A DNA stretch of 36,078 nt from Oscillospiraceae bacterium (lineage in GTDB: Bacteria > Bacillota > Clostridia > Oscillospirales > Ruminococcaceae): the NCBI GenBank assembly GCA_017427265.1, contig JAFRTG010000025.1:1-36078 (forward strand), read 5' to 3'. Positions 1-7,714 of this stretch are shown here, one piece after another. Position 1 is the first letter of the stretch. Every line of letters starts with the position of its first letter. The notes beneath the pieces were generated by a model. It saw only the letters and a program-made list of their open reading frames with translations. It was not told where the DNA came from and ran no database searches. Made by a program: the position numbers and the translations under genes.

Positions 1-239
1 TCGTTCTCAGCATCATTGCAATGAACATCGACCGCCTTGCGGCGATGCTTTTGCGCTTTGTTCAATTCTTCCAGGGCTCGGGATATCACACGGTCTAATA
101 GAGATCTCTTGAAATTTGGGGACTTGTTGAGGAGAGACTATCTATTAGCGATTGAGAAGAGCAAGGGGCAAGCTGTGCACTAAATGATATCCGGAAATAG
201 CCAAGCAGCAATAATGCGATATAAACAATCATATGAATC

Positions 240-277
240 GTGCAGATATCCGTTTAAGGTATCTGCACTTTTGTTTG
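240..277 (+). terminator. Intrinsic terminator, plus strand
   Basis: A 9-bp perfect stem (GTGCAGATA at 240-248 pairing with TATCTGCAC at 260-268) is followed directly by a T-rich run (CTTTTGTTTG). It probably ends a transcript entering from left of the window and insulates the sigma-factor promoter that begins 16 bases later. Confidence 0.6.
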
Positions 278-292
278 TTAACAAATATTTTC

Positions 293-321
293 TTGTTAAT
301 ACGGCTCTCACGTGATATAAT
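293..321 (+). promoter_or_regulatory. Sigma-A type promoter of the ECF sigma operon
   Basis: TTGTTA at 293-298 and a perfect TATAAT at 316-321 are separated by exactly 17 bases. The leader to the GTG start at 416 is about 90 bases. No ECF-type promoter was recognised, so autoregulation is not shown by the sequence. Confidence 0.65.
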
Positions 322-415
322 AAGAAAAGATTTTTTGAATGTGATGCAACCGGCTGAGACTGTTTGGGTAGTAGTATAATAGAAGCTTCTGAATACACAT
401 GGAAGGAGGAATACT

Positions 416-973
416 GTGGAAGATCAGCAGATTATCGAAATGTATTTACAGCGGAATGAAAATGCTGTTGCTCAGACGGAGCGAAAATATACGAAATATT
501 GCCATTCGATAGCAATACATATCCTGCATTGCCCTGAAGATGCTGATGAAGCGCTCAACGACACTTGGCTCGCTGCATGGAACAGCATTCCGCCTCATAT
601 TCCGGAATGCCTTCAAACTTTTCTTGGCAGACTCACACGAAACATCAGCCTGAAGCGTATTCGTTCAGAAAACACATTAAAACGAGGCTCTGCTGAAACA
701 AGAGTTGTATTTGAAGAAGTCGAGGATTGGCTCCGATCTGAACAGGATATCGAACGGCAAGTATCAGAGCATGCGCTGGCTGAGGAAATTGACCGGTTTC
801 TTGACAGCATATCTGATACAGAAAGAAATGTATTTGTCAGGCGTTATTTTTATATGCAGTCAATCTCTGAAATAGCTGAATGCCACGACTTTTCCGAAAG
901 CAAGGTGAAATCCATGCTGCTTCGGATACGAAAAAAAATCTATGCCCAACTGAAAAAGGAGCACTACCTATGA
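416..973 (+). CDS. ECF-type RNA polymerase sigma factor
   Basis: A 185-residue sigma-70 family protein of extracytoplasmic-function size. The N-terminal half (about 10-90) fits region 2: a helical segment with the acidic EDADEALNDTWLAAW stretch, typical of core-RNA-polymerase binding and -10 recognition. The C-terminal part (about 125-180) fits region 4, with the helix-turn-helix SISEIAECHDFSESKVKSML and a basic end. The start is GTG at 416, placed by GGAGGAA at 405-411. Its stop overlaps the next ATG by four bases (ATGA), so the two proteins are likely translated in a fixed ratio. It should direct RNA polymerase to a small regulon, probably restrained by the membrane protein encoded next. 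Confidence 0.85.
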   Translation: MEDQQIIEMYLQRNENAVAQTERKYTKYCHSIAIHILHCPEDADEALNDTWLAAWNSIPPHIPECLQTFLGRLTRNISLKRIRSENTLKRGSAETRVVFEEVEDWLRSEQDIERQVSEHALAEEIDRFLDSISDTERNVFVRRYFYMQSISEIAECHDFSESKVKSMLLRIRKKIYAQLKKEHYL

Positions 974-2001
974 AAGCTGATATGTTTATGAATGCTGTCG
1001 GCTTGATCAATGATCGTCATCTTGATATTGAAGTGCCGACAAAAAGAATCACACATCGGAAACGAAAAAAAAGAATTGCTGCGATTGCAGCCGCAGCTGT
1101 GTTAATCACCTGTTCACTCCCGACATTAACTGCATTTGGGTTTGAACCTGCATATATGATTCTTTATCACATCGCGCCGTCCGCTGCACAGACATTCAAG
1201 CCGGTACAGAAAACCTGTGCGGATAACGGCATTGAAATGACTGTCATCTCCGCTGAACGCAGCGGCAGTGAAGCAAGCGTGTATCTTGCCATGCGTGATA
1301 TAACAGGTACTTGTCCTGACGGTGATTGGGATTTGTTCGACAGCTACTCGATCAATGTCCCCCGTGATATGAGCGGACATTGCAGTTTCTCAGAATATGA
1401 TGCGGATACACATACGGCATATTTTGTTGTGCATCTTCAAACAACAGACGGCGGTTCAATGCCGAAGGGCAAGGTCACATTTTCTGTCCGTTCGCTACTT
1501 TGCGGAAAAGAGAACCAGAACGGAGAGCTGACTGCGCTTGATCTCAGCAGTGTGCCGAAAGAACCTGAAACCGTGTACCGCACAAATATTGTAGGCATTG
1601 CCGGTAACAAACACGGTGACTTTCCGAAACCGGAAGATTACCGCTTCCTTGTTCCGGCAGAAACACCGCTGCTATCCCCGATGTCCGGTGTTTCAGTCAT
1701 GGGAATCGGCTATACGGACGGCGCACTGCATATTCTGACAAAATACGACGATGTTAATCATACGGACAATCACGGCAATATTGACCTTTATGACCGTGCC
1801 GGCAACCGGATCAACGAAAAAGAATGGATTGTTTTCAACTACAGTTCAGATGACAGTACACCGGACAGAAAAAACTACTGCTGTGAAAGCATCTTTCCAA
1901 TAGAATATGATAAACTGAAAGACTGTACGCTCTATGGCAGTTTTGTCACGGCACAGCAGTATGTTTCCGGAAACTGGCAGATTACTTTTCCGTTGAAATA
2001 A
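970..2001 (+). CDS. Single-span membrane protein, probable anti-sigma factor
   Basis: Residues 1-35 form a basic cytoplasmic segment (HRKRKKR just before the membrane), residues about 36-56 one membrane helix, and the remaining ~285 residues an extracytoplasmic domain with no catalytic motif that I recognise. Total length is 343 residues. The ATG at 970 overlaps the sigma stop. That organisation matches the DUF4179/RsiV-like anti-sigma architecture, in which the cytoplasmic tail holds the sigma factor and the outer domain senses a signal. The short cytoplasmic part shows no ZAS zinc motif. The function is inferred mainly from the operon and topology; another open frame begins upstream at 880 but lacks a ribosome site. 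Confidence 0.6.
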   Translation: MKADMFMNAVGLINDRHLDIEVPTKRITHRKRKKRIAAIAAAAVLITCSLPTLTAFGFEPAYMILYHIAPSAAQTFKPVQKTCADNGIEMTVISAERSGSEASVYLAMRDITGTCPDGDWDLFDSYSINVPRDMSGHCSFSEYDADTHTAYFVVHLQTTDGGSMPKGKVTFSVRSLLCGKENQNGELTALDLSSVPKEPETVYRTNIVGIAGNKHGDFPKPEDYRFLVPAETPLLSPMSGVSVMGIGYTDGALHILTKYDDVNHTDNHGNIDLYDRAGNRINEKEWIVFNYSSDDSTPDRKNYCCESIFPIEYDKLKDCTLYGSFVTAQQYVSGNWQITFPLK

Positions 2002-2076
2002 CTCAATGAGATCGATTTCGCGCTGATAAAAAGGCGAATAAATAAGTACCGAAACAGAATCATCAAAGGATAAAAC

Positions 2077-2118
2077 AGAGCCGACGGTGTGTTTATAATG
2101 ATACACACCGTCGGCTCT
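2077..2118 (+). terminator. Terminator hairpin of the sigma/anti-sigma operon
   Basis: A perfect 16-bp stem (2077-2092 with 2103-2118, loop of 10) lies 76 bases after the stop of the membrane protein. The T run after it on the plus strand is poor, while the minus side reads TGTTTTA, so it may work in both directions. Confidence 0.65.
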
Positions 2119-2183
2119 TACTGACTGTACATGATAAACGCGGTTTATAATTCAAATCGGAATCAAAGTATCATAAATGTATC

Positions 2184-2245
2184 AAGGGGCTGCGACTGCC
2201 AGTTTGATCATCCTCACATTGGCAGTTACAACCCCTTTTTGTTTT
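2184..2245 (+). terminator. Second terminator, strong T tract
   Basis: AAGGGG plus ACTGCCA (2184-2201) pair with TGGCAGT plus ACCCCTT (2220-2237 region), with G-T wobbles in between, followed by TTTTTGTTTT. This is a complete rho-independent terminator about 180 bases after the operon, backing up the hairpin at 2077-2118. Confidence 0.7.
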
Positions 2246-2415
2246 ATGGGTTCTCATAACCGGCTGAAATCATTAAGTACCCATATGCTGACTGATCTTT
2301 TGCCCGAAATACAGATTTGTAATTCCGCACACACATCGCATAACATAATTGGTATTATAATAGCATTCAGTTGTTCGCATTGTGTTCCTGAGCGGCTTGC
2401 TTGATCGGATCTTTA

Positions 2416-2715
2416 TCAGCCGTATATCACGTTGCCAAATATATCAATCATCTTATATCCGTAAACCTGTCCACAAACGGAGCATTTTCTGTCATAGCGC
2501 ACCCAAAACCCGGTACAGCAGAGCGGATCCAACTCATAAACCATATGTTCCCCGCAATGATGGGGCGAATAGCCCGGATTCGGGTTGACCGATGCTGCAG
2601 AAGCAATCAAAGTGGTGTTTTTGTCTTTTGCTGAGTCCAATGCAAAAACGTTTCCTGTGCTGAGGAGTGTGAGTGCCATTGTAATGGCAGAAAGCTTTTT
2701 AACGATCTTTTTCAT
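2416..2715 (-). CDS. Small secreted Cys-rich protein, function unknown
   Basis: A 99-residue protein that I do not recognise. Residues 1-25 form a clear signal peptide (KK, hydrophobic ITMALTLLSTG, cleavage near VFA-LD). The mature part of about 74 residues has a zinc-ribbon-like set of cysteines and histidines: HHCGEH, CC, and CSVCGQVYG. The CxxC knuckle looks structural (disulfide or zinc). The start is supported by AGGGGT nine bases upstream, and a consensus promoter sits at 2780-2808. It is monocistronic. Possible roles are a small extracellular effector or a cell-wall-associated protein; nothing nearby decides this. Confidence 0.75.
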   Translation of the reverse strand: MKKIVKKLSAITMALTLLSTGNVFALDSAKDKNTTLIASAASVNPNPGYSPHHCGEHMVYELDPLCCTGFWVRYDRKCSVCGQVYGYKMIDIFGNVIYG

Positions 2716-2779
2716 AAATCTACCCCTAAAGCTTTATTTTTGTTAGCATATTCAACATAACTTATGCTGAATTGTCCTA

Positions 2780-2808
2780 ATTATAACATTTTATTCAAGA
2801 TATGTCAA
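2780..2808 (-). promoter_or_regulatory. Consensus promoter of the small secreted protein
   Basis: Read on the minus strand: perfect TTGACA (2808-2803), 17-base spacer, perfect TATAAT (2785-2780). The leader to the start at 2715 is about 60 bases. This is one of the strongest promoter matches in the window, suggesting the small protein is made abundantly. Confidence 0.75.
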
Positions 2809-2809
2809 T

Positions 2810-3215
2810 ATATTTATATAGCATTCGTCAACAAGCGGCAATCGCGCAATCAGACAGGACAGAAATCTGTGCGCTGTGCACAGTTCCTGTGCTGCTTACA
2901 ACTAATCAGATGCAGCCAGAACCGACCTCTGAACTGCAGCGGATGACGATTCGGAGATATGCCCCGGGCAATCTGTTCTAAAAGACACTTCTGAAATTGC
3001 AGCTTCTGATACAGTAACCCCAACATAAACATCAAGGATCGTCGAGCAAAGGTCGGCGATCCTTCTTGTATTAGGAACCGTATTTTATTTGACGCATACT
3101 GGTCTTTCGCTCGACTTCATGTCTTGGAGGCATGCGTTTTGCTCTCCGCTATGATGAGCCCAGTACAACACATTTTCAGAGAAAAGTAGTCGTTTCTCAA
3201 GCGACGAATCATAAT
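2810..3215. other. About 400 bases without a convincing gene
   Basis: Short open frames exist on both strands but none has a ribosome site or recognisable product. The one structured item is a 12-bp stem with one mismatch (3034-3045 with 3053-3064) followed by CTTGT, which could be a plus-strand terminator with no obvious gene in front of it. The stretch may be a gene relic. Confidence 0.4.
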
Positions 3216-3238
3216 GCCCCTGCGCAATGCGCAGGGGC
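3216..3238 (-). terminator. Terminator of the LPQTG LRR gene
   Basis: A perfect 10-bp GC-rich stem, GCCCCTGCGC at 3216-3225 and its complement at 3229-3238, with a 3-base loop. It lies 36 bases beyond the stop of the LRR gene on the minus strand. The T run is weak (ATTATGATT). Confidence 0.65.
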
Positions 3239-3273
3239 AAAATGTCTATATCAATATCTGTTGATGCATCCGG

Positions 3274-6135
3274 TTAGTCTGTTTCGTTCTTTTTGCGGCG
3301 GATAAAGCCGGATTTCTGCACAACAATCAGGCCTGTTCCGGTCAGCATGAACGCGAGAATAGCAAGGAGCCGATTTACCACGGAGTTATTGCCGGTCTGC
3401 GGCAGATTGACAGCCTTCTGTGCCGAATCCGCGCCCTTGCCGGTCGCCGGATCAATTTTGTAGACATCGAGAACCGTGCCATCAGAATCGCGCAGCGTGA
3501 TCTCGTATTCACTATCCGAAGCAGCAGTGATCTCTGCGACGACATTTTTGCCGTTATGCTTGCTCTGATAATCCTTGACTGCCCACTCGACAAGCGCTGC
3601 ATCCGAGGCAATATGTTCGGCTGCTTTTGTTTCCGGCGCGGTTGTGGTTGTTACAACAGTCGTTGTCGTTACCAAAGCTGTAGTCGTGGTGCAGAATGTT
3701 GTCGTTTCGGTGAACGAGGGATCTTTTGCTGTTGTTTCCGTTGTGACGCCGGATTCTGCTGCGGATGTTGTCGTAACAGGCGTTGTCACAATTGCTTCCG
3801 GATCTTCGTCTACGGCAACGAAGTCATAGCCTTTTTCTGCTGCGAATGTTTCCGCATAAGAGCCGCGGAAGCCGAGAATTGTTTTCAGCTTCGGGCAGCC
3901 TTTGAAGTCTGTGTCGATCTTGACAACACTGTCCGGAATCATGAGTTCTGTCAGTTCAGGGCAGGTATAGAAGCTGCCGGTAATCTGCTTGATACAGTTG
4001 GGAAGCGCAAGGCTTTTCAGATTCGGCAGTTCGCCGTAGTCGGACATATAACCGAGCGTTCCATACAATTCAGTATAATAACTGAGATCGGATTCAATGG
4101 TTTTTCTGTATTTGCGCGTCACCTTTTCCAGACTTGTGCAGCCGGAAAATGCGCTGCTATTAAACAAATACACCCTGTTCGGCAGTGCGAATTCCTTCAG
4201 CTTGACGCAGTTGCGGAATGCATATTCACAGATGTAGAAAGCTTCAGAACTTTCCGGAATCGTCACGGATTCAAGTGCGGTACAGCCGTCAAACATAGAG
4301 ACACCGACATCTTGCAACTGCTTCGGGAATCGGAAGCTGGTGAGCGAAGTACAGCCTGCAAAGAGTTGATTTGTTTCAAAATTTACTACGCTGTCCGGAA
4401 TTGAGATCTCCTTCAGGCTGCTGCATCCCATGAATGCACCTTTTTCGAGTCTTGTGACCGAATCCGGAATATTGATTTCTTTCAGGCTCTGGCAATCATT
4501 AAACGCACGGAATCTGATGACATCAAGTTTCTCCGGAAGCGTGATGTCAGTCAGCTTTTCGCAATACGCAAATGCGCAGCCGTCGATGAAAGTCAGGCTG
4601 TCCGGGAGTGTGACTTTTTTCAATCCATCGCATCTTGCAAATGCCTCATAGCCGATTTTTGTAACGCCTTCCGGGAGTATGACTTCCGTCAGACCGCTAT
4701 TGCCGCTGAATGCATTATCACCGATCACTGTGACACCATTCGGTACGACAACCTTTCCTTCGACATTACAGCGCACCAGCGTCTGACCGACGATCAGAAG
4801 TGGCTCTTCGTTTTGCTGTGCTTCATACCATGGAGTGCCGTCGAAGGCTTCGTCACCGATTTCCTCGATCCCTTCCGGAATGCTGATCTCTGCCAGTGCA
4901 GAACAGCCGCTGAATGCATTGTTGCCGATTTTTTTCAGCGTATCGGGAAGGGTGATATCTGTCAGGCTTTCGCAATCTGCAAAAGTCTTATTCTTGATTT
5001 CCGACACACCGGCGGGAACTGCAAATGCGGTCAAAGCAGTGCAGCTATAGAATGCCGAGCTGCCGATTTCGTTCAGCGTATCCGGAACAGTGATCGTTTT
5101 CAGCGCACTACAATAAGAGAATGCTTCTGAATCAATTATCGTAACACCTTCGGGAACAGTCATTGCCTTCAGCGCGCTGCAGGATGCAAATGCAGAGGCA
5201 CCGATACGCCGCAGCGAATCCGGAAGTGTGACTTTTTCCAGATTGCTGCACGATGAAAATGCTTCCCTGCAGATTTCCGTAATGCCGTCCGGAACGGAGA
5301 TCTCCTTCAGCGCGCATCCGGAAAATGCGCGCTCGCCGATCTCTTTCAGATTCGTCGGCAGTGTGATCTTTTCCAGTTTTTCACAATTACAGAATGCCGC
5401 TCCCCTGATATTGGTTACGCTGTCCGGAATCACGACTTCTGTCAGTTCAGAGCAGCCTTCAAACAGAGAGTGATCAATGATCTCCAGCTTATCCGGCAGT
5501 GTGATCTTCTTCAGTGCTTTGCATTCCTCAAAGGCAGCAGTACCGATTTCCATTACGCTGTTCGGGATCGTGATCTCAGACAGATTCGGGCATTTCATGA
5601 ACACACAGTTGCCGATGAATTTCAGATTGTCCGGGAGCGTGATTTTTTTCAGCTCCGTGCATTCCGAAAATGCACTGTGTGAAAGCGTCGTCACGCCGGC
5701 AGGAATGCTGATCTCTGTCAGCGCACTGCATCCGGAAAAAGCCTCTCTGCCAAGTTCAGTCAGATTCTTCGGAAGTGTGACTGTTTTCAGGCGGGTGCAT
5801 GAACTAAATGCTCCGTCACCGATTTTTGTTACAGTGTCCGGGATAGAGACCTCTGTCAGATTGCGGCACACCTGAAACGCCCACTCCCCGATCCGTGTGA
5901 CGCCCGGTTCAATGATGATCTTCCGGATCGAGTCTGCGTCAGCGCTCCACGGACAATCCCGGTTAGTGAAATCCGTTTTGATGGTCAGCGTGCCGTTCTC
6001 ATCAAGCGACCAATTGTTTTCTGCCGCATATACGAGCGACAGGTTTTCCAGGATGCCTTCCGGCATCGCAGCGGCTGTTCCCGTAAATGCAAGACACGCT
6101 GCGCAGGCAAGTGCTGTTTTTCTGTTCGATTTCAT
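3274..6135 (-). CDS. BspA-type LRR surface protein with LPQTG sortase anchor
   Basis: A 953-residue cell-wall protein. Signal peptide about 1-39. Residues about 60-760 are tandem LRR_5/BspA repeats of roughly 23 residues (IPDSVTKIGDGAFSSC type), interrupted near residues 420-445. A Thr-rich linker (about 780-830) and a small 65-residue domain follow. The end is a textbook sorting signal: LPQTG at 911-915, hydrophobic helix, then RRKKNETD. Sortase should cleave between T and G and join it to peptidoglycan. Proteins of this family act in adhesion and host or substrate binding. The start is supported by AGGAGAG 8 bases upstream. The gene stands alone between terminators; a sortase gene lies at 25716 in this window. 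Confidence 0.9.
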   Translation of the reverse strand: MKSNRKTALACAACLAFTGTAAAMPEGILENLSLVYAAENNWSLDENGTLTIKTDFTNRDCPWSADADSIRKIIIEPGVTRIGEWAFQVCRNLTEVSIPDTVTKIGDGAFSSCTRLKTVTLPKNLTELGREAFSGCSALTEISIPAGVTTLSHSAFSECTELKKITLPDNLKFIGNCVFMKCPNLSEITIPNSVMEIGTAAFEECKALKKITLPDKLEIIDHSLFEGCSELTEVVIPDSVTNIRGAAFCNCEKLEKITLPTNLKEIGERAFSGCALKEISVPDGITEICREAFSSCSNLEKVTLPDSLRRIGASAFASCSALKAMTVPEGVTIIDSEAFSYCSALKTITVPDTLNEIGSSAFYSCTALTAFAVPAGVSEIKNKTFADCESLTDITLPDTLKKIGNNAFSGCSALAEISIPEGIEEIGDEAFDGTPWYEAQQNEEPLLIVGQTLVRCNVEGKVVVPNGVTVIGDNAFSGNSGLTEVILPEGVTKIGYEAFARCDGLKKVTLPDSLTFIDGCAFAYCEKLTDITLPEKLDVIRFRAFNDCQSLKEINIPDSVTRLEKGAFMGCSSLKEISIPDSVVNFETNQLFAGCTSLTSFRFPKQLQDVGVSMFDGCTALESVTIPESSEAFYICEYAFRNCVKLKEFALPNRVYLFNSSAFSGCTSLEKVTRKYRKTIESDLSYYTELYGTLGYMSDYGELPNLKSLALPNCIKQITGSFYTCPELTELMIPDSVVKIDTDFKGCPKLKTILGFRGSYAETFAAEKGYDFVAVDEDPEAIVTTPVTTTSAAESGVTTETTAKDPSFTETTTFCTTTTALVTTTTVVTTTTAPETKAAEHIASDAALVEWAVKDYQSKHNGKNVVAEITAASDSEYEITLRDSDGTVLDVYKIDPATGKGADSAQKAVNLPQTGNNSVVNRLLAILAFMLTGTGLIVVQKSGFIRRKKNETD

Positions 6136-6545
6136 TCTTTTTCTCTCCTTAAATTTTAATCAGATTCGGCAGGATCCGTTTACTTTCCTTTTATACATTT
6201 TTTCCTTAAATGAAATTGGATCTTCTCTGCCGTGCGAAAATATTGAATTAATCCTGAATTACATAAGTTATTTTGCATCCGCCCCCTTTCACTGTGTCCT
6301 CTATCCTATATGACCTAATCCACACGAATTGGTTACAAAAAATTTTTTGGATTTTGAGTCTCCCATGAAAAAGATTGTACTTTTCACAACGCATTGGTTA
6401 TGCAGCCCTTTTTCCATATTTGCCTGTTTCAACGGAGATCTTTGTCTCCGCCACACCAAAGCAGCAGTGAATGACAATATCCTGAATACGCTTTCCGAAA
6501 TTCTCCTTCACACGCTTTCTGCTTATATTATGCCATAAATCGCGC
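6136..6545. other. Intergenic stretch upstream of the LRR gene
   Basis: About 400 bases with no credible gene. It should carry the LRR promoter on the minus strand; a TATAAA box occurs about 60 bases before the start but no good -35 partner is seen. A 69-codon plus-strand frame at 6329-6538 lacks a ribosome site. Confidence 0.35.
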
Positions 6546-6583
6546 AAAAAAGCAAGGGAAATGACGGCTTTTCCTTGCTTTTT
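6546..6583 (-). terminator. Terminator of the bacteriocin transporter operon
   Basis: AAAAAAGCAAGGG (6546-6558) pairs with CCTTGCTTTTT (6573-6583). Because both arms begin or end in A/T runs it should terminate in either direction. It lies about 70 bases after the last gene of the minus-strand ABC operon. Confidence 0.7.
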
Positions 6584-6650
6584 CTTCAGTATAATGCGCC
6601 CGGTTTCCCCCCTCAGATACGGGCGGGTGTAATTATCGTTTTGCAATGAT

Positions 6651-7109
6651 TTATCGCTCAGATGCTTCCCACATATCTGCTGCCTTTTCCCGGAGCAGCT
6701 GAATTGTATTCTTATTCTCATCGATCAGATCATTGTACTCCGTTTTCTTGGATTCCAGTTTTTCATTCACCTCTATGCTGTATACTTCGCCATCCTTTTC
6801 AACCTGTACACCATAGTGATAGTCTTTGAAAACATTCGGCCATATGATCAGAGCGATTTTGTCATCCGGTGTCGCAACGCACAGATTGCCTGTGAAAGAG
6901 AGATAATCCGGCAGCTTGACATTGAAGAGATAACCGTCATCCGCGGTCAGAACATAGCTGTAGTGCTCGCGGAAGGTCTTCAGATTTTTGGTGTACCCGT
7001 TGTAGCGGATATTTCGCCAGCACAGCCAAAAAAGATTGTATAAGATAAAGGCAAGGACTATTCCGATCATAACGAACAGCCACATTTTGTTTTTCAGTTC
7101 TGCTTTCAT
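6651..7109 (-). CDS. Small membrane protein of the bacteriocin ABC locus
   Basis: A 152-residue protein: short basic N-terminus, one membrane helix (about 9-30), then an extracytoplasmic domain ending in an acidic, charged helix (about 118-150, coiled-coil-like). I do not recognise a family. The ATG overlaps the ATPase stop as ATGA, so it is the third translationally coupled gene after the membrane protein and the ATPase. Position and topology suggest an accessory subunit for bacteriocin export or a self-immunity protein; this is inference only. Confidence 0.7.
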   Translation of the reverse strand: MKAELKNKMWLFVMIGIVLAFILYNLFWLCWRNIRYNGYTKNLKTFREHYSYVLTADDGYLFNVKLPDYLSFTGNLCVATPDDKIALIIWPNVFKDYHYGVQVEKDGEVYSIEVNEKLESKKTEYNDLIDENKNTIQLLREKAADMWEASER

Positions 7110-7714
7110 AGTGTGATCAGCCTTTCTCCGCAGTTTTTGTATTTTTCATCATGCGTGACCATAATGATTGTTTTTCCGCTGCTGTGCATCGTTTTGATGA
7201 TATCAATCACAGCATCACCGTTTGTGCGGTCAAGTGAACCGGTCGGTTCATCGCAAAGAACGATGCTGCATTTTTTCATCAGGACACGCGCAAGCGCCAC
7301 ACGCTGCTGTTCTCCGCCGGAAAGCGAATATATCTTTGCATTTATTTTATTCGACAAGCCGACTTTTTCCAGTGCTTCTTCCATGCTCATACCGGAACTG
7401 TTTCCTTTGTTGATGAGCTTCAGATTCTCCTTAACCGTCTTTTCTTCAACAAGTGCAAAGTTCTGAAAGACGAAACCGACCTCTTCCCGAAGATATTTTC
7501 TTTGATTGCGTTTCACACCGATATCCAGTCCGTTTACTGTAATTTTTCCGGCGTCATAGGATTCCAGTGAACCGATCATGTTCAGAAGTGTAGTCTTTCC
7601 GCAGCCGCTTTTTCCTGAAAAAACGACAAATTCGCCGTCTTTGATTTCGAGATTCAGATCCTGAAACAAGACCCCGTCAGAGAAACTCTTCTTCAAATGC
7701 TCAATTTTAATCAT
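7106..7714 (-). CDS. ABC transporter ATPase, lactococcin 972-type bacteriocin export
   Basis: A 202-residue nucleotide-binding subunit with every core motif: Walker A GKSGCGKTT (34-42), Q-loop Gln at 84, signature LSGGEQQRVALAR (131-143), Walker B IVLCDEP (151-157), D-loop SLD and switch His 188 (VTHDE). It belongs to the MacB/LolD-like group that includes ATPases of lactococcin 972 clusters. It should hydrolyse ATP on the cytoplasmic face to drive the membrane protein encoded just upstream. ATGA overlaps occur at both ends (with 7711 and 7109), giving tight coupling. The short length without any C-terminal extension is normal for the group. Confidence 0.9.
   Translation of the reverse strand: MIKIEHLKKSFSDGVLFQDLNLEIKDGEFVVFSGKSGCGKTTLLNMIGSLESYDAGKITVNGLDIGVKRNQRKYLREEVGFVFQNFALVEEKTVKENLKLINKGNSSGMSMEEALEKVGLSNKINAKIYSLSGGEQQRVALARVLMKKCSIVLCDEPTGSLDRTNGDAVIDIIKTMHSSGKTIIMVTHDEKYKNCGERLITL

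Noticed and set aside
1-137. Open minus-strand frame running off the left edge (includes RVISRALEELNKAQKHRRK)
   Set aside because: It has no ATG and no ribosome site within the window and a TAG at 138-140; it could be the start of a gene but cannot be supported.
180-398. 72-codon minus-strand frame
   Set aside because: Lies across the sigma-factor promoter and terminator, with no ribosome site or protein-like pattern.
2177-2404. 75-codon plus-strand frame
   Set aside because: It begins inside the terminator at 2184-2245 and has no ribosome site.
3556-4404. 282-codon plus-strand frame opposite the LPQTG LRR gene
   Set aside because: A shadow of the repetitive LRR coding sequence; Cys/Phe-rich low complexity and no start signals.
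6329-6538. 69-codon plus-strand frame before the LRR gene
   Set aside because: No ribosome site, no homology pattern; ends next to a terminator of the opposite strand.
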